Shown here: positions 22,693 to 28,544 of the stretch, in pieces
Numbering within the stretch: position 1 is the stretch's first letter
Layout: each line of letters begins with the position of its first letter
Assembly (NCBI GenBank): GCA_002393865.1
Contig: DGUD01000181.1
Span: 3,377-31,920, forward strand
Direction of reading: 5' to 3'
Length of the DNA: 28,544 nt
DNA from: Treponema sp. UBA4319
GTDB lineage: Bacteria > Spirochaetota > Spirochaetia > Treponematales > Treponemataceae
Program-made: the position numbers and the translations under genes
The notes under the pieces: model-generated
What the model was told of the DNA's origin: nothing
What the model saw: the letters and a program-made list of their open reading frames with translations, nothing else
Database searches by the model: none

Positions 22693-23247
22693 ATGCGGAC
22701 GGGCGGAGAAATACGCAGGAACCGGATTCTGGAGCTGCTCGCCGCGGCCACAGAGCCGGTGCCCGGTTCCCTGCTTGCCAGCCAGCTGAACGTGAGCAGG
22801 CAGGTCATCGTAACCGACGTTGCCCTGCTCAGGACGGCGCACCCGGAGCTGATTTCCACCAGCTCCGGCTACATGCTCATGCATGCCTCCGGGACACGCA
22901 GGGTCTACAAGGTAAAGCACAGCGACGAGGAGACGGAGGACGAGCTGACGTGCATCGTCGATTTGGGCGGCACCGTGCTCGACGTCTATGTGGAGCACCG
23001 CGTCTACGGCACCATCCGCGCCCCGCTGAACATCAAGTCCCGCCTTGATGTCCAGAATTTCATGCGGGACATGCGCAGCGGCGTCTCCTCCCCGCTCAAG
23101 AACATAACGTTCGGCTACCATTACCATACCATCGAAGCCCGCTCCCAGCAGGTGCTGGACGAGATTGAGTCCCGGCTGCGCGAGCGCGGCTACCTGATAG
23201 AGACGCGGGACGCCCCCGTCATCTACGCGGCAAAAAAATACAGCTGA
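22693..23247 (+). CDS. niaR: Niacin-responsive transcriptional repressor NiaR (YrxA family, 3H domain)
   Basis: 184 residues. N-terminal winged helix of the HTH_11 type (RRNRILELLAAA, LLASQLNVSRQVIVTDVALLR) and C-terminal 3H domain. The metal-binding set described for Thermotoga NiaR has counterparts H76, E84, H143 and H145; GYHYHTIEARSQQVLDEIE is the family closing motif. It represses NAD synthesis and salvage genes when niacin is present. GTGGAGG lies before the ATG, which follows the nadC stop by one base. Autoregulation through the promoter upstream of nadA is the natural inference. Confidence 0.93.
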   Translation: MRTGGEIRRNRILELLAAATEPVPGSLLASQLNVSRQVIVTDVALLRTAHPELISTSSGYMLMHASGTRRVYKVKHSDEETEDELTCIVDLGGTVLDVYVEHRVYGTIRAPLNIKSRLDVQNFMRDMRSGVSSPLKNITFGYHYHTIEARSQQVLDEIESRLRERGYLIETRDAPVIYAAKKYS

Positions 23248-23442
23248 ACGCGTATGCGGCAGCGCAAAAATTCCTTTCTTCCCCCTAGCATAAAAAAAGC
23301 CTTTCTGCTAAGATGTTTCTATACATAGAACCAAGCCTGCTTCCGTCCTGCAAAGACCGGGGCAGGCGGCTCTTTCTGACGGGCGCACCAGGAACCGGCT
23401 CCTGCACCGGGCTTCTGGCGGCCGTTTTTCTGGAGGAATGAA
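23248..23442. other. 195-nt gap with small inverted repeats, no gene seen
   Basis: Contains GCCTGC/GCAGGC (23335-23340 and 23362-23367) and CAGGA/TCCTG (23389-23393 and 23400-23404). A short A/T-rich stretch at 23286-23330 probably includes the promoter of the following aldolase gene (TAAGAT or TATACA as possible -10), but no -35 is convincing. No clear terminator for the nad operon is visible. Confidence 0.4.
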
Positions 23443-24420
23443 ATGAAGGAAATTTCTTCGCTGCTGGGCTACAGGGAATCAGTGCGCGTGATGGATGCCA
23501 CGATGCGCGACGGCGGTCTCGTGAACGCGTTCCGTTTTACGGACGAATTCGTAAAGCATCTGTACCTCACGAACATCGCGGCGGGCGTGGACTGCATGGA
23601 GCTCGGCTACAAGGCATCCCGGCAGCTGTTCAGCAAGGATGATTTCGGCAAGTGGAAATTCTGCGACGACGACGATATCCTTGCCGTCATCGGCGGCAAC
23701 GAGGAAAAAAAGATACAGCTTGCGGCGATGGCGGACGTGGGGCGCTGCGACTTCCGCGAGGATATCCGGCCGCGCGGGGAAAGCCCGCTGGATATTATCC
23801 GCGTCGCCTGCTACGTGAACCAGATTGCCGCCGCCGTAGAGATGATAGAGGACGCAAAGCGGAAGGGATACGAGGTGACCTGCAACATCATGGCGCTGTC
23901 CACCGTGCAGGAAGGCGACGTACGCGTCGCGCTGGACATGCTCGGCAAGTCCCCGGTGGACACGGTGTACATCGTGGACAGCTTTGGCTCCCTGTACCCG
24001 GAGCAGATTGCGCGCATCGTGTCCGTATACCAGGAATATGCGGACAAATATGGGAAAAAACTCGGCATCCACGCGCACAACAACCAGCAGCTGGCATTCG
24101 CCAACACGATAGAGGCCGTGGGGGACGGCGTTGACTGGCTGGACGCGACGTACTGCGGCATGGGGCGCGGCGCGGGCAACTGCTTTATGGAGAACCTGCT
24201 CGGATTCCTCCGCAACCCGAAGTACAAGCTGTACCCGGTGCTCCAGTTCATAGAAAAATACATGCTCCCGCTGCGGAAGGAAGGGCTGCGCTGGGGCTAC
24301 GACGTGCAGTACCTCGTCACCGGGCTGCTGAACCAGCACCCGCGCACCGCAATCGCCTTTACTGCCGCCCAGCGTTCGGATTACGCCGCCTACTACAGCG
24401 AGATGAATTCGCAGGAATAG
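23443..24420 (+). CDS. DRE-TIM metallolyase family aldolase (HMGL-like, 4-hydroxy-2-oxovalerate aldolase-like)
   Basis: 325 residues. MDATMRDGG (17-25) is the family's DxxxRDG metal/substrate loop, with D18 and R22; H210 and H212 in IHAHNN are the metal-binding HxH pair. IVDSFGSLYPEQI and WLDATYCGMGRGAGN are further family features. The size fits the catalytic barrel with only a short tail, so it lacks the long C-terminal domains of isopropylmalate or citramalate synthases. No aldehyde dehydrogenase partner is adjacent, so it is not obviously part of a meta-cleavage pathway. GGAGG lies upstream of the ATG. Reaction unknown. Confidence 0.82.
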   Translation: MKEISSLLGYRESVRVMDATMRDGGLVNAFRFTDEFVKHLYLTNIAAGVDCMELGYKASRQLFSKDDFGKWKFCDDDDILAVIGGNEEKKIQLAAMADVGRCDFREDIRPRGESPLDIIRVACYVNQIAAAVEMIEDAKRKGYEVTCNIMALSTVQEGDVRVALDMLGKSPVDTVYIVDSFGSLYPEQIARIVSVYQEYADKYGKKLGIHAHNNQQLAFANTIEAVGDGVDWLDATYCGMGRGAGNCFMENLLGFLRNPKYKLYPVLQFIEKYMLPLRKEGLRWGYDVQYLVTGLLNQHPRTAIAFTAAQRSDYAAYYSEMNSQE

Positions 24421-24467
24421 AAGATATTGCTGAAAAGCGGGCTTCCTGCCGATACTATGGAAGGGCC

Positions 24468-24491
24468 GGATAATCCGCTACCGGATTATCC
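24468..24491 (+). other. 10-bp hairpin after the aldolase gene
   Basis: Perfect arms 24468-24477 and 24482-24491 (GGATAATCCG/CGGATTATCC) with a 4-nt loop, 48 nt after the aldolase stop. It has no U-tract, so a 3'-end protecting or processing element is more likely than a terminator. Confidence 0.55.
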
Positions 24492-24521
24492 TCCGGTGCC
24501 CGCAAAGCGTGCATGCAGGAA

Positions 24522-24719
24522 TCTTGAAGAAAGCTTTGGCCGGTATTGTAACCAAAGCGCAGTTCAGGAGGTTTCCTTGTTAGCATCGATGTCCGCCGGG
24601 GCACGGAGAAATCCTCCTTCTGTAGCTGGAAGACAGGGGAATTGACTCCGGGCATTCCGTGCGGGAAAGGCAGCGTGGTGCCCCGGTTCCGCGGGCACCG
24701 TCTGCCGTTCTTTTTTTTT
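24522..24719 (+). promoter_or_regulatory. Leader of the exported-protein gene: weak promoter, possible leader peptide, strong terminator
   Basis: TTGAAG, 17 nt, TGTAAC is a weak promoter near 24524-24552. AGGAGG at 24566-24571 is followed after 5 nt by TTG (24577) opening a 22-codon frame that stops at 24645; an ATG lies in frame at 24589. A strong stem then forms: 24669-24673 with 24702-24706, and 24677-24683 with 24693-24699, followed by nine T (24711-24719). The next gene's ribosome site begins immediately after. Transcripts must pass this terminator to express that gene, which is the layout of attenuation. It might instead simply end the aldolase transcript. Confidence 0.6.
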
Positions 24720-24733
24720 GCAGGAGATAGACT

Positions 24734-25294
24734 ATGAAAAGACTTGTGGGGAAATTCTTGGTGCTCGCGGCCGCCGCCGCGCTGTTCGCGGTAATGCCCG
24801 CCGTCGCAAAGGCAAATGCGGCTGAGGCTGCCGAGGAGGCGCCGTCCAACGGGCAGAAGATGAAGGAAGGCTCCAAGGAATTTTTCAGCGGGCTGGGCGG
24901 TACCTTCAAAGAGGCCGGGCATACAATAAAGGACAAGGCCAAGGAAGTGACGGCCGCCGCCTACGTGGGCGAATGGCAGTTCGTAAACGGCAAAAGCACG
25001 ACCTACCTTGACCTGACGGACGACGGGGATATGTCGATTACGCAGCTGCACGGCTCTTCCTCAAAGGTCTGGACGGGCACATATACGGTGAGCAAGAAGC
25101 AGATTGTATTCCATGTGGAGGACTACAACGGCAAGGAGATGGACGAAGACTGGGTCATCGCGTTCAAGGCGAGCAAGGACAAGGAGATGAAGATTTCCTG
25201 CCGCAAGATACCGGACGACGCGAACGGCTACAGCTTTAAGAATACGACTCTCTTTACCCCGGTAGAGATTGAGGACGAAAGCGCCGCGGAATAA
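24734..25294 (+). CDS. Exported protein of unknown function
   Basis: 186 residues. A clear Sec signal peptide (basic MKRLVGK, hydrophobic core 8-22, likely cleavage after AKANA near residue 29) has no lipobox, so the product is periplasmic or secreted. Residues about 40-70 are Lys/Glu-rich and helical (KMKEGSKEFFSGLGGTFKEAG). The rest looks like a small beta-barrel: VGEWQFVNGKSTTYLDLTDDG, KVWTGTYTVSKKQIVFHVED, KEMKISCRKI. I do not recognise a family; a lipocalin-like fold is a guess from strand spacing. GGAG precedes the ATG, directly after a terminator. Confidence 0.75.
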   Translation: MKRLVGKFLVLAAAAALFAVMPAVAKANAAEAAEEAPSNGQKMKEGSKEFFSGLGGTFKEAGHTIKDKAKEVTAAAYVGEWQFVNGKSTTYLDLTDDGDMSITQLHGSSSKVWTGTYTVSKKQIVFHVEDYNGKEMDEDWVIAFKASKDKEMKISCRKIPDDANGYSFKNTTLFTPVEIEDESAAE

Positions 25295-25312
25295 GCCCCG
25301 CAGTGCCAAAAG

Positions 25313-25345
25313 AAAAAGGGCAACGCCAAGCGTTGCCCTTTTTTT
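25313..25345. terminator. Bidirectional rho-independent terminator
   Basis: Stem AAAAAGGGCAACGC/GCGTTGCCCTTTTT (25313-25326 and 25330-25343) with a 3-nt loop and T-runs on both strands. It lies between the converging exported-protein gene and purD, so it can end both. Confidence 0.92.
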
Positions 25346-25371
25346 ATCGGGAATGCGCGATTCCGCGCGGC

Positions 25372-26703
25372 CTAGTCAGATTCCGCGGCACCGGGCAAGC
25401 CGATGTCCTTGCGGTAGAACATGCCCTCAAAATCTATGCAGGCGATGGACTCGTATGCTTTCTTCCAGGCGCTCTCAAAGCTGTCTCCGTAGGCGGAGCA
25501 GCACAGCACACGCCCGCCGCTCGTAACGAGCCCGGTCGCATTGCCGGACTTTTTGTCCCCGCTGCGCCTGTCTGCGATGGCTCCCGCGACAAAGAGCTTT
25601 GCGCCCAGCTTTCTGAACGTATCCTTTGAGATTGCGATGGGCACGCCGCGCTTGTAGCTCAGCGGGTAGCCGCCGCTGACGACGACGGGCGCCACCACAT
25701 AGCCCTTCTTCCATGAGAAGGCAAAGTCCTTGAGCGTTCCGTCGGTGATTGCTCTGCACATGGCGGCAAAATCAAAGTCCATGAGCGGCAGCACCGCCTG
25801 AGTCTCCGGGTCGCCGAGGCGCACATTGTACTCAAGGCACCTGGGGCCTTCAGGGGTCAGCATGAGCCCGAAGAATATGAAGCCGCGGTAGTCGTAGCCT
25901 TCCGCAATCATTCCCTTGAGAGTCGGCTCAAGGATTTGTTTCTCAAACTGGGACGTGATGAGCGGCGTCACGTCGTCCACCGGAGCCACGGCTCCCATTC
26001 CGCCGGTATTCGGCCCCTTTGCCCCGTCGCACAGGCGTTTGTGGTCGCGCGCGCTCAGGAAGGGGACAATGCATGCCTTGCCGTTCTTTGCGAATTCAGG
26101 GGTCACGCTGACTGCCGCCAGCACAGATATTTCCGTGCCGCGCAGATATTCTTCTATCACAAGCTTTTTTCCGGCGTCGCCGACTTTGCCGCCTTCCATC
26201 ATATCTTTTACGGCGGAGACGGCCTCTTCCTCGGTCTTTGCGACCACGACGCCCTTTCCGGCCGCAAGCCCGTCGGCCTTTATGACGATAGGGGCGCCTT
26301 CCTGCCGGATATACGCGAGCGCCTCCTGCTCATCGTCAAACGTCCTGCTCTTTGCGCATGCGACACCGTACTTGTGCATAAAGGCCTTCGCGATATCTTT
26401 GCTGGCTTCGAGCCGGGCAGCCGCCGCGCGCGGACCGACCGCCGGGATGCCTGCGTCCCAGAATGCATCCGCCGCACCCTGTGCGAGCGGCTCTTCCGGC
26501 CCGATGACCGCCAGCGAGCAGCCTTCGTTCTTTGCTATCTCCGCGTAATCGCTGCCCGCAACAGAGACGTTCCTGCATTTGGGCTCCTGCGCCGTACCGC
26601 CGTTTCCCGGCACACAGATGACCTGCGAGACATTGTCGCTCTGGGCAAGTTTCCACGCAATCGCGTGCTCCCGCCCGCCGTTTCCTACTACTAATACGTT
26701 CAT
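25372..26703 (-). CDS. purD: Phosphoribosylamine--glycine ligase (GARS)
   Basis: 443 residues. ATP-grasp enzyme of purine synthesis, joining phosphoribosylamine and glycine. MNVLVVGNGGREHAIAWKLAQS is the canonical N-terminus; VIKADGLAAGKGVVVA, VIEEYLRGTEISVLAAV, GPNTGGMGAVAPVDD and LEYNVRLGDPETQAVLPL follow. The frame stays open to 26889, but the family start is the ATG at 26703, with GAGGA just before it and a good promoter immediately upstream. No other pur genes are nearby. Confidence 0.96.
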   Translation of the reverse strand: MNVLVVGNGGREHAIAWKLAQSDNVSQVICVPGNGGTAQEPKCRNVSVAGSDYAEIAKNEGCSLAVIGPEEPLAQGAADAFWDAGIPAVGPRAAAARLEASKDIAKAFMHKYGVACAKSRTFDDEQEALAYIRQEGAPIVIKADGLAAGKGVVVAKTEEEAVSAVKDMMEGGKVGDAGKKLVIEEYLRGTEISVLAAVSVTPEFAKNGKACIVPFLSARDHKRLCDGAKGPNTGGMGAVAPVDDVTPLITSQFEKQILEPTLKGMIAEGYDYRGFIFFGLMLTPEGPRCLEYNVRLGDPETQAVLPLMDFDFAAMCRAITDGTLKDFAFSWKKGYVVAPVVVSGGYPLSYKRGVPIAISKDTFRKLGAKLFVAGAIADRRSGDKKSGNATGLVTSGGRVLCCSAYGDSFESAWKKAYESIACIDFEGMFYRKDIGLPGAAESD

Positions 26704-26711
26704 ATTCCTCA

Positions 26712-26740
26712 ATAATAAAACAAAACTCCTGAATGTGCAA
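26712..26740 (-). promoter_or_regulatory. Sigma-70 promoter of purD
   Basis: On the minus strand the -35 is TTGCAC (26735-26740), the spacer is 17 nt, and the -10 is TATTAT (26712-26717). Only 8 nt separate the -10 from the purD ATG, so the mRNA would be leaderless or nearly so. No purine riboswitch is therefore possible here. Confidence 0.7.
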
Positions 26741-26841
26741 GGCACAAACGGAAGCCCGCGCCGCACCGTGGCAAAGCCGCCCGCAAGTGCCAGAGAATGC
26801 GCTCCCGCCGGGATCAGATACCATTCCCGCCGGGAAGGCGA

Positions 26842-26871
26842 TTGCAGCGGCGGCAGGCTTTCCGCTATACT
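26842..26871 (+). promoter_or_regulatory. Sigma-70 promoter of the zinc-ribbon membrane protein gene
   Basis: -35 TTGCAG (26842-26847), 18-nt spacer, -10 TATACT (26866-26871) within GCTATACT. The -10 ends 7 nt before the ATG, again predicting a leaderless transcript. Confidence 0.7.
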
Positions 26872-26878
26872 ACAGGCT

Positions 26879-27313
26879 ATGTCTGACATGCTTTTCTACG
26901 TGCTCCTTGCGGTATCGGTTCTCGTCATCGTGTTCCTGCTGAACTGGTTCATCAGGTGGAAGGCCTACGGGCGCACGGAAGCCGCGCGGCACAAGGCCGA
27001 TGCAGCCCGGCGCAAAGCCGCCACCAAGGGGCTGATAGTGACCTGCCCGCTGTGCAACAGCCGCCTGATGCCGGGCGAGGAGCTGGTGAGCAGGGTGTAC
27101 CGGCCGATGGATGTCCCCGACCAGCTGTGTACGATAAACGGCTGCCCGCACTGCTACCCCTCGCCTGAACCGGGAATCCGCCGCGTATGCCCGGTCTGCG
27201 GCAAGAATGTACCCCTGAAGGACGCGCACCTGATAGCGCGGCTTTTCAACTACAAGGACGGAAAAAAGCACGTCATCGTAACCGGCTGCACGGAGTGCTG
27301 CAAGAAGCATTAG
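26879..27313 (+). CDS. Membrane-anchored zinc-ribbon protein of unknown function
   Basis: 144 residues. One membrane helix (about 5-24, FYVLLAVSVLVIVFLLNWF) is followed by a basic stretch (WKAYGRTEAARHKADAARRK), placing the C-terminal part in the cytoplasm. Cysteine pairs C56-x2-C59, C84/C89/C92, C104-x2-C107 and C137/C140/C141 suggest two zinc ribbons. The ATG at 26879 is chosen over the much longer frame because a promoter lies just upstream. Another ATG three codons on (26888) is possible. The family is not one I can name. Confidence 0.72.
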   Translation: MSDMLFYVLLAVSVLVIVFLLNWFIRWKAYGRTEAARHKADAARRKAATKGLIVTCPLCNSRLMPGEELVSRVYRPMDVPDQLCTINGCPHCYPSPEPGIRRVCPVCGKNVPLKDAHLIARLFNYKDGKKHVIVTGCTECCKKH

Positions 27314-27425
27314 CATGCTGCACGGAGCATGAGCATGAAAAGCAAGCGAGGGGATGCAAAGAAAGCAACGGGTGCGCGTGAGGCAGGCTTGCCGGATTCG
27401 CGCCGAAAATTTATACGAAAAAGTC

Positions 27426-27452
27426 TAAAGTCAAAAAACCATACTCCGAATA
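27426..27452 (+). promoter_or_regulatory. Sigma-28 (FliA/WhiG)-type promoter of flaB
   Basis: TAAA (27426-27429), exactly 15 nt, then TCCGAATA (27445-27452), which matches the GCCGATAA class at five of eight positions. It lies about 90 nt upstream of the flagellin start in an A/T-rich patch. Sigma-28 control of core flagellins is established in treponemes. Confidence 0.7.
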
Positions 27453-27483
27453 TAAAAGTAAGGGTGCTGCAAAGCCCCCGCGC

Positions 27484-27505
27484 GCAGGCAGATGGGTGCG
27501 CCTGC
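27484..27505 (+). other. Hairpin in the flaB leader
   Basis: GCAGGC/GCCTGC arms (27484-27489 and 27500-27505) with a 10-nt loop, inside the predicted leader. An AACTTTTTTAATT stretch follows, then GAGGAG before the ATG. Possibly an mRNA-stability element; function inferred. Confidence 0.4.
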
Positions 27506-27544
27506 ACGATGCCCTGAAACTTTTTTAATTAGAGGAGATACAAT

Positions 27545-28405
27545 ATGGTTATCAATCACAACATGAGTGCAATGTTTGCACAGCGCTCTGAGGGTCTGAC
27601 CGAGGTCGCCCAGCAGAAGAACATGGAGAAGCTGTCATCTGGCCTCCGGATTAACCGCGCCGGCGATGATGCTTCAGGACTCGCAGTGTCCGAGAAGATG
27701 CGCAGCCAGATCCGCGGCCTGAACAAGGCTTCTGAGAATGCAAAGAATGGCATTTCGTTCATCCAGACGACGGAAGGCTACCTGCAGGAATCAGAGGACA
27801 TCATCCAGCGCATCCGCGAGCTTGCCGTTCAGTCAAGCAACGGTATCTACACCGACGAGGATCGCACGATGATTCAGGTTGAGGTCTCATCCCTCATCGC
27901 TGAAGTTGACCGCATCGCATCAGCAGCCCAGTTCAACGGGCTCAACATGCTGACCGGCCGCTATGCACGCCCCACCGGCGAGAACGACGTCACCGCTTCT
28001 ATGTGGCTCCACATCGGCGCAAATATGGATCAGCGCACGCAGGTTTTCATCGGCACGATGACTGCTGCATCACTCGGTCTGCGCAATGTCGGCACAGAGG
28101 AAATCCTTTCTCTCGCAACGCCGGACGACGCAAACCGCGCAATCGGCACGCTTGACGAGGCCATCAAGAAGGTCAACAAGCAGCGCGCTGACCTGGGCGC
28201 ATACCAGAACCGCCTTGAGAAGACAGTTGAGGGTCTTGATGTTGCCGCTGAGAACACCCAGAGCGCAGAGTCAAGAATCCGCGATACCGACATGGCAAAA
28301 GAGATGGTGGAATTCACCAAGAACCAGGTTCTCTCTCAGTCTGGTACCGCTATGCTGGCTCAGGCGAACCAGTCTTCACAGAATGTCCTGTCACTGCTGA
28401 AGTAA
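27545..28405 (+). CDS. flaB: Periplasmic flagellar filament core protein FlaB
   Basis: 286 residues, the normal length for spirochaete FlaB. The D0/D1 N-terminus [43 protein letters not shown] is nearly the treponemal consensus, with the variable centre reduced as in other spirochaetes. The C-terminus [21 protein letters not shown] and SQNVLSLLK is the standard D0 helix. It has no signal peptide, as expected for export by the flagellar type III system. The filament lies in the periplasm. GAGGAG precedes the ATG and a terminator follows. Which of the paralogous FlaB proteins (FlaB1-3) it is cannot be told here. Confidence 0.97.
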   Translation: MVINHNMSAMFAQRSEGLTEVAQQKNMEKLSSGLRINRAGDDASGLAVSEKMRSQIRGLNKASENAKNGISFIQTTEGYLQESEDIIQRIRELAVQSSNGIYTDEDRTMIQVEVSSLIAEVDRIASAAQFNGLNMLTGRYARPTGENDVTASMWLHIGANMDQRTQVFIGTMTAASLGLRNVGTEEILSLATPDDANRAIGTLDEAIKKVNKQRADLGAYQNRLEKTVEGLDVAAENTQSAESRIRDTDMAKEMVEFTKNQVLSQSGTAMLAQANQSSQNVLSLLK

Positions 28406-28435
28406 ACTGCTTCTGCATGGCAGCGTAATGCCGGA

Positions 28436-28469
28436 AAAGAGGTTGTCCGTCAGGGCAGCCTCTTTTTTT
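28436..28469 (+). terminator. Rho-independent terminator of flaB
   Basis: A 13-bp stem (28436-28448 with 28453-28465, two G-U pairs) with loop GTCA, followed by T residues to 28469. It starts 30 nt after the flaB stop. Confidence 0.9.
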
Positions 28470-28470
28470 A

Positions 28471-28544
28471 TATGCTGAAGGAAGCCGGGATTCAAGCTGA
28501 AAAAAATGCGAGGAAGCGGAAAACGCCCGGGCTGCCATTTGCAA
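28471..28544. repeat. Copy 2 of a dispersed intergenic repeat, cut by the window edge
   Basis: Aligns along its length with 2790-2864. It shares tatgctgaaggaagc at the start, a tgaaaaaaa block with gaagcgg in the middle, and gccatttgcaa at the end, with a few short differences. It begins directly after the flaB terminator and continues past the window. Confidence 0.75.

Noticed and set aside
24669..24719. T-box leader suggested by a GTGGTGCC word before the terminator
   Set aside because: The TGGNACC core is not matched, no specifier stem or AG-rich bulge is evident, and the downstream gene is not an amino-acid gene.
1..28544. CRISPR arrays, tRNA/rRNA genes, prophage, integrases or insertion sequences
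   Set aside because: Looked for and not seen. No regularly spaced repeats, no transposase or integrase frames, and no recognisable tRNA arms.

Overview
The window looks like chromosome from a free-living or gut-type Treponema (Spirochaetes) of moderately high GC. The main evidence is the FlaB-type periplasmic flagellin at 27545-28405, preceded by a sigma-28-like promoter. It is supported by a ChvE/MmsA-type sugar transporter with a LytS/YesN-type sensor and by strictly anaerobic-looking iron-sulfur enzymes. Unlike the host-dependent T. pallidum, this organism has a complete aspartate-to-NAD operon. I see no rRNA, tRNA, CRISPR array, phage or insertion sequence.

Region 1 (1-8166, minus strand) is a sugar sensing and uptake locus. 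In transcription order it encodes a membrane-anchored sugar-binding protein, a LytS/YesM-type histidine kinase, a YesN-type response regulator and a XylF-like lipoprotein, all overlapping. A 430-nt gap with degenerate repeats follows, then the ChvE-like binding protein, a stem-loop/partial terminator, and an MmsA/GguA-type double ATPase that runs off the left edge. The response regulator carries a 9-G tract and the kinase carries a repeat-built insertion in its ATP lid. Either could make this sensor variable.

Region 2 (8238-19272) starts with a divergent histidine-phosphatase gene. The rest is a long minus-strand nitrogen/amino-acid catabolism island: AraC regulator, YbaK/ProX-like deacylase, RidA, a four-gene HcnABC/opine-oxidase-like flavo-iron-sulfur complex, a terminator, an ornithine-cyclodeaminase-family protein, an Amt ammonium transporter, a PII protein and both subunits of L-serine dehydratase. 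The likely logic is that an amino acid or secondary amine is oxidised to an imine, RidA hydrolyses the imine, serine is deaminated, and Amt/PII handle ammonium. Two intercistronic gaps fold into three-way junctions and are candidate new regulatory RNAs.

Region 3 (19379-23247) is the plus-strand nadA-nadB-nadC-niaR operon, with a textbook sigma-70 promoter divergent from the AraC promoter. NiaR, the niacin-responsive repressor, is encoded last and probably autoregulates.

Region 4 (23443-28544) holds a stand-alone DRE-TIM aldolase, an exported protein of unknown function behind a strong leader terminator, purD, a membrane zinc-ribbon protein and flaB. A 74-75 bp repeat after flaB matches one upstream of the ChvE gene and runs into the right edge of the window. 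Several start codons were moved inward from the longest open frame because a clear ribosome binding site or promoter dictates it.
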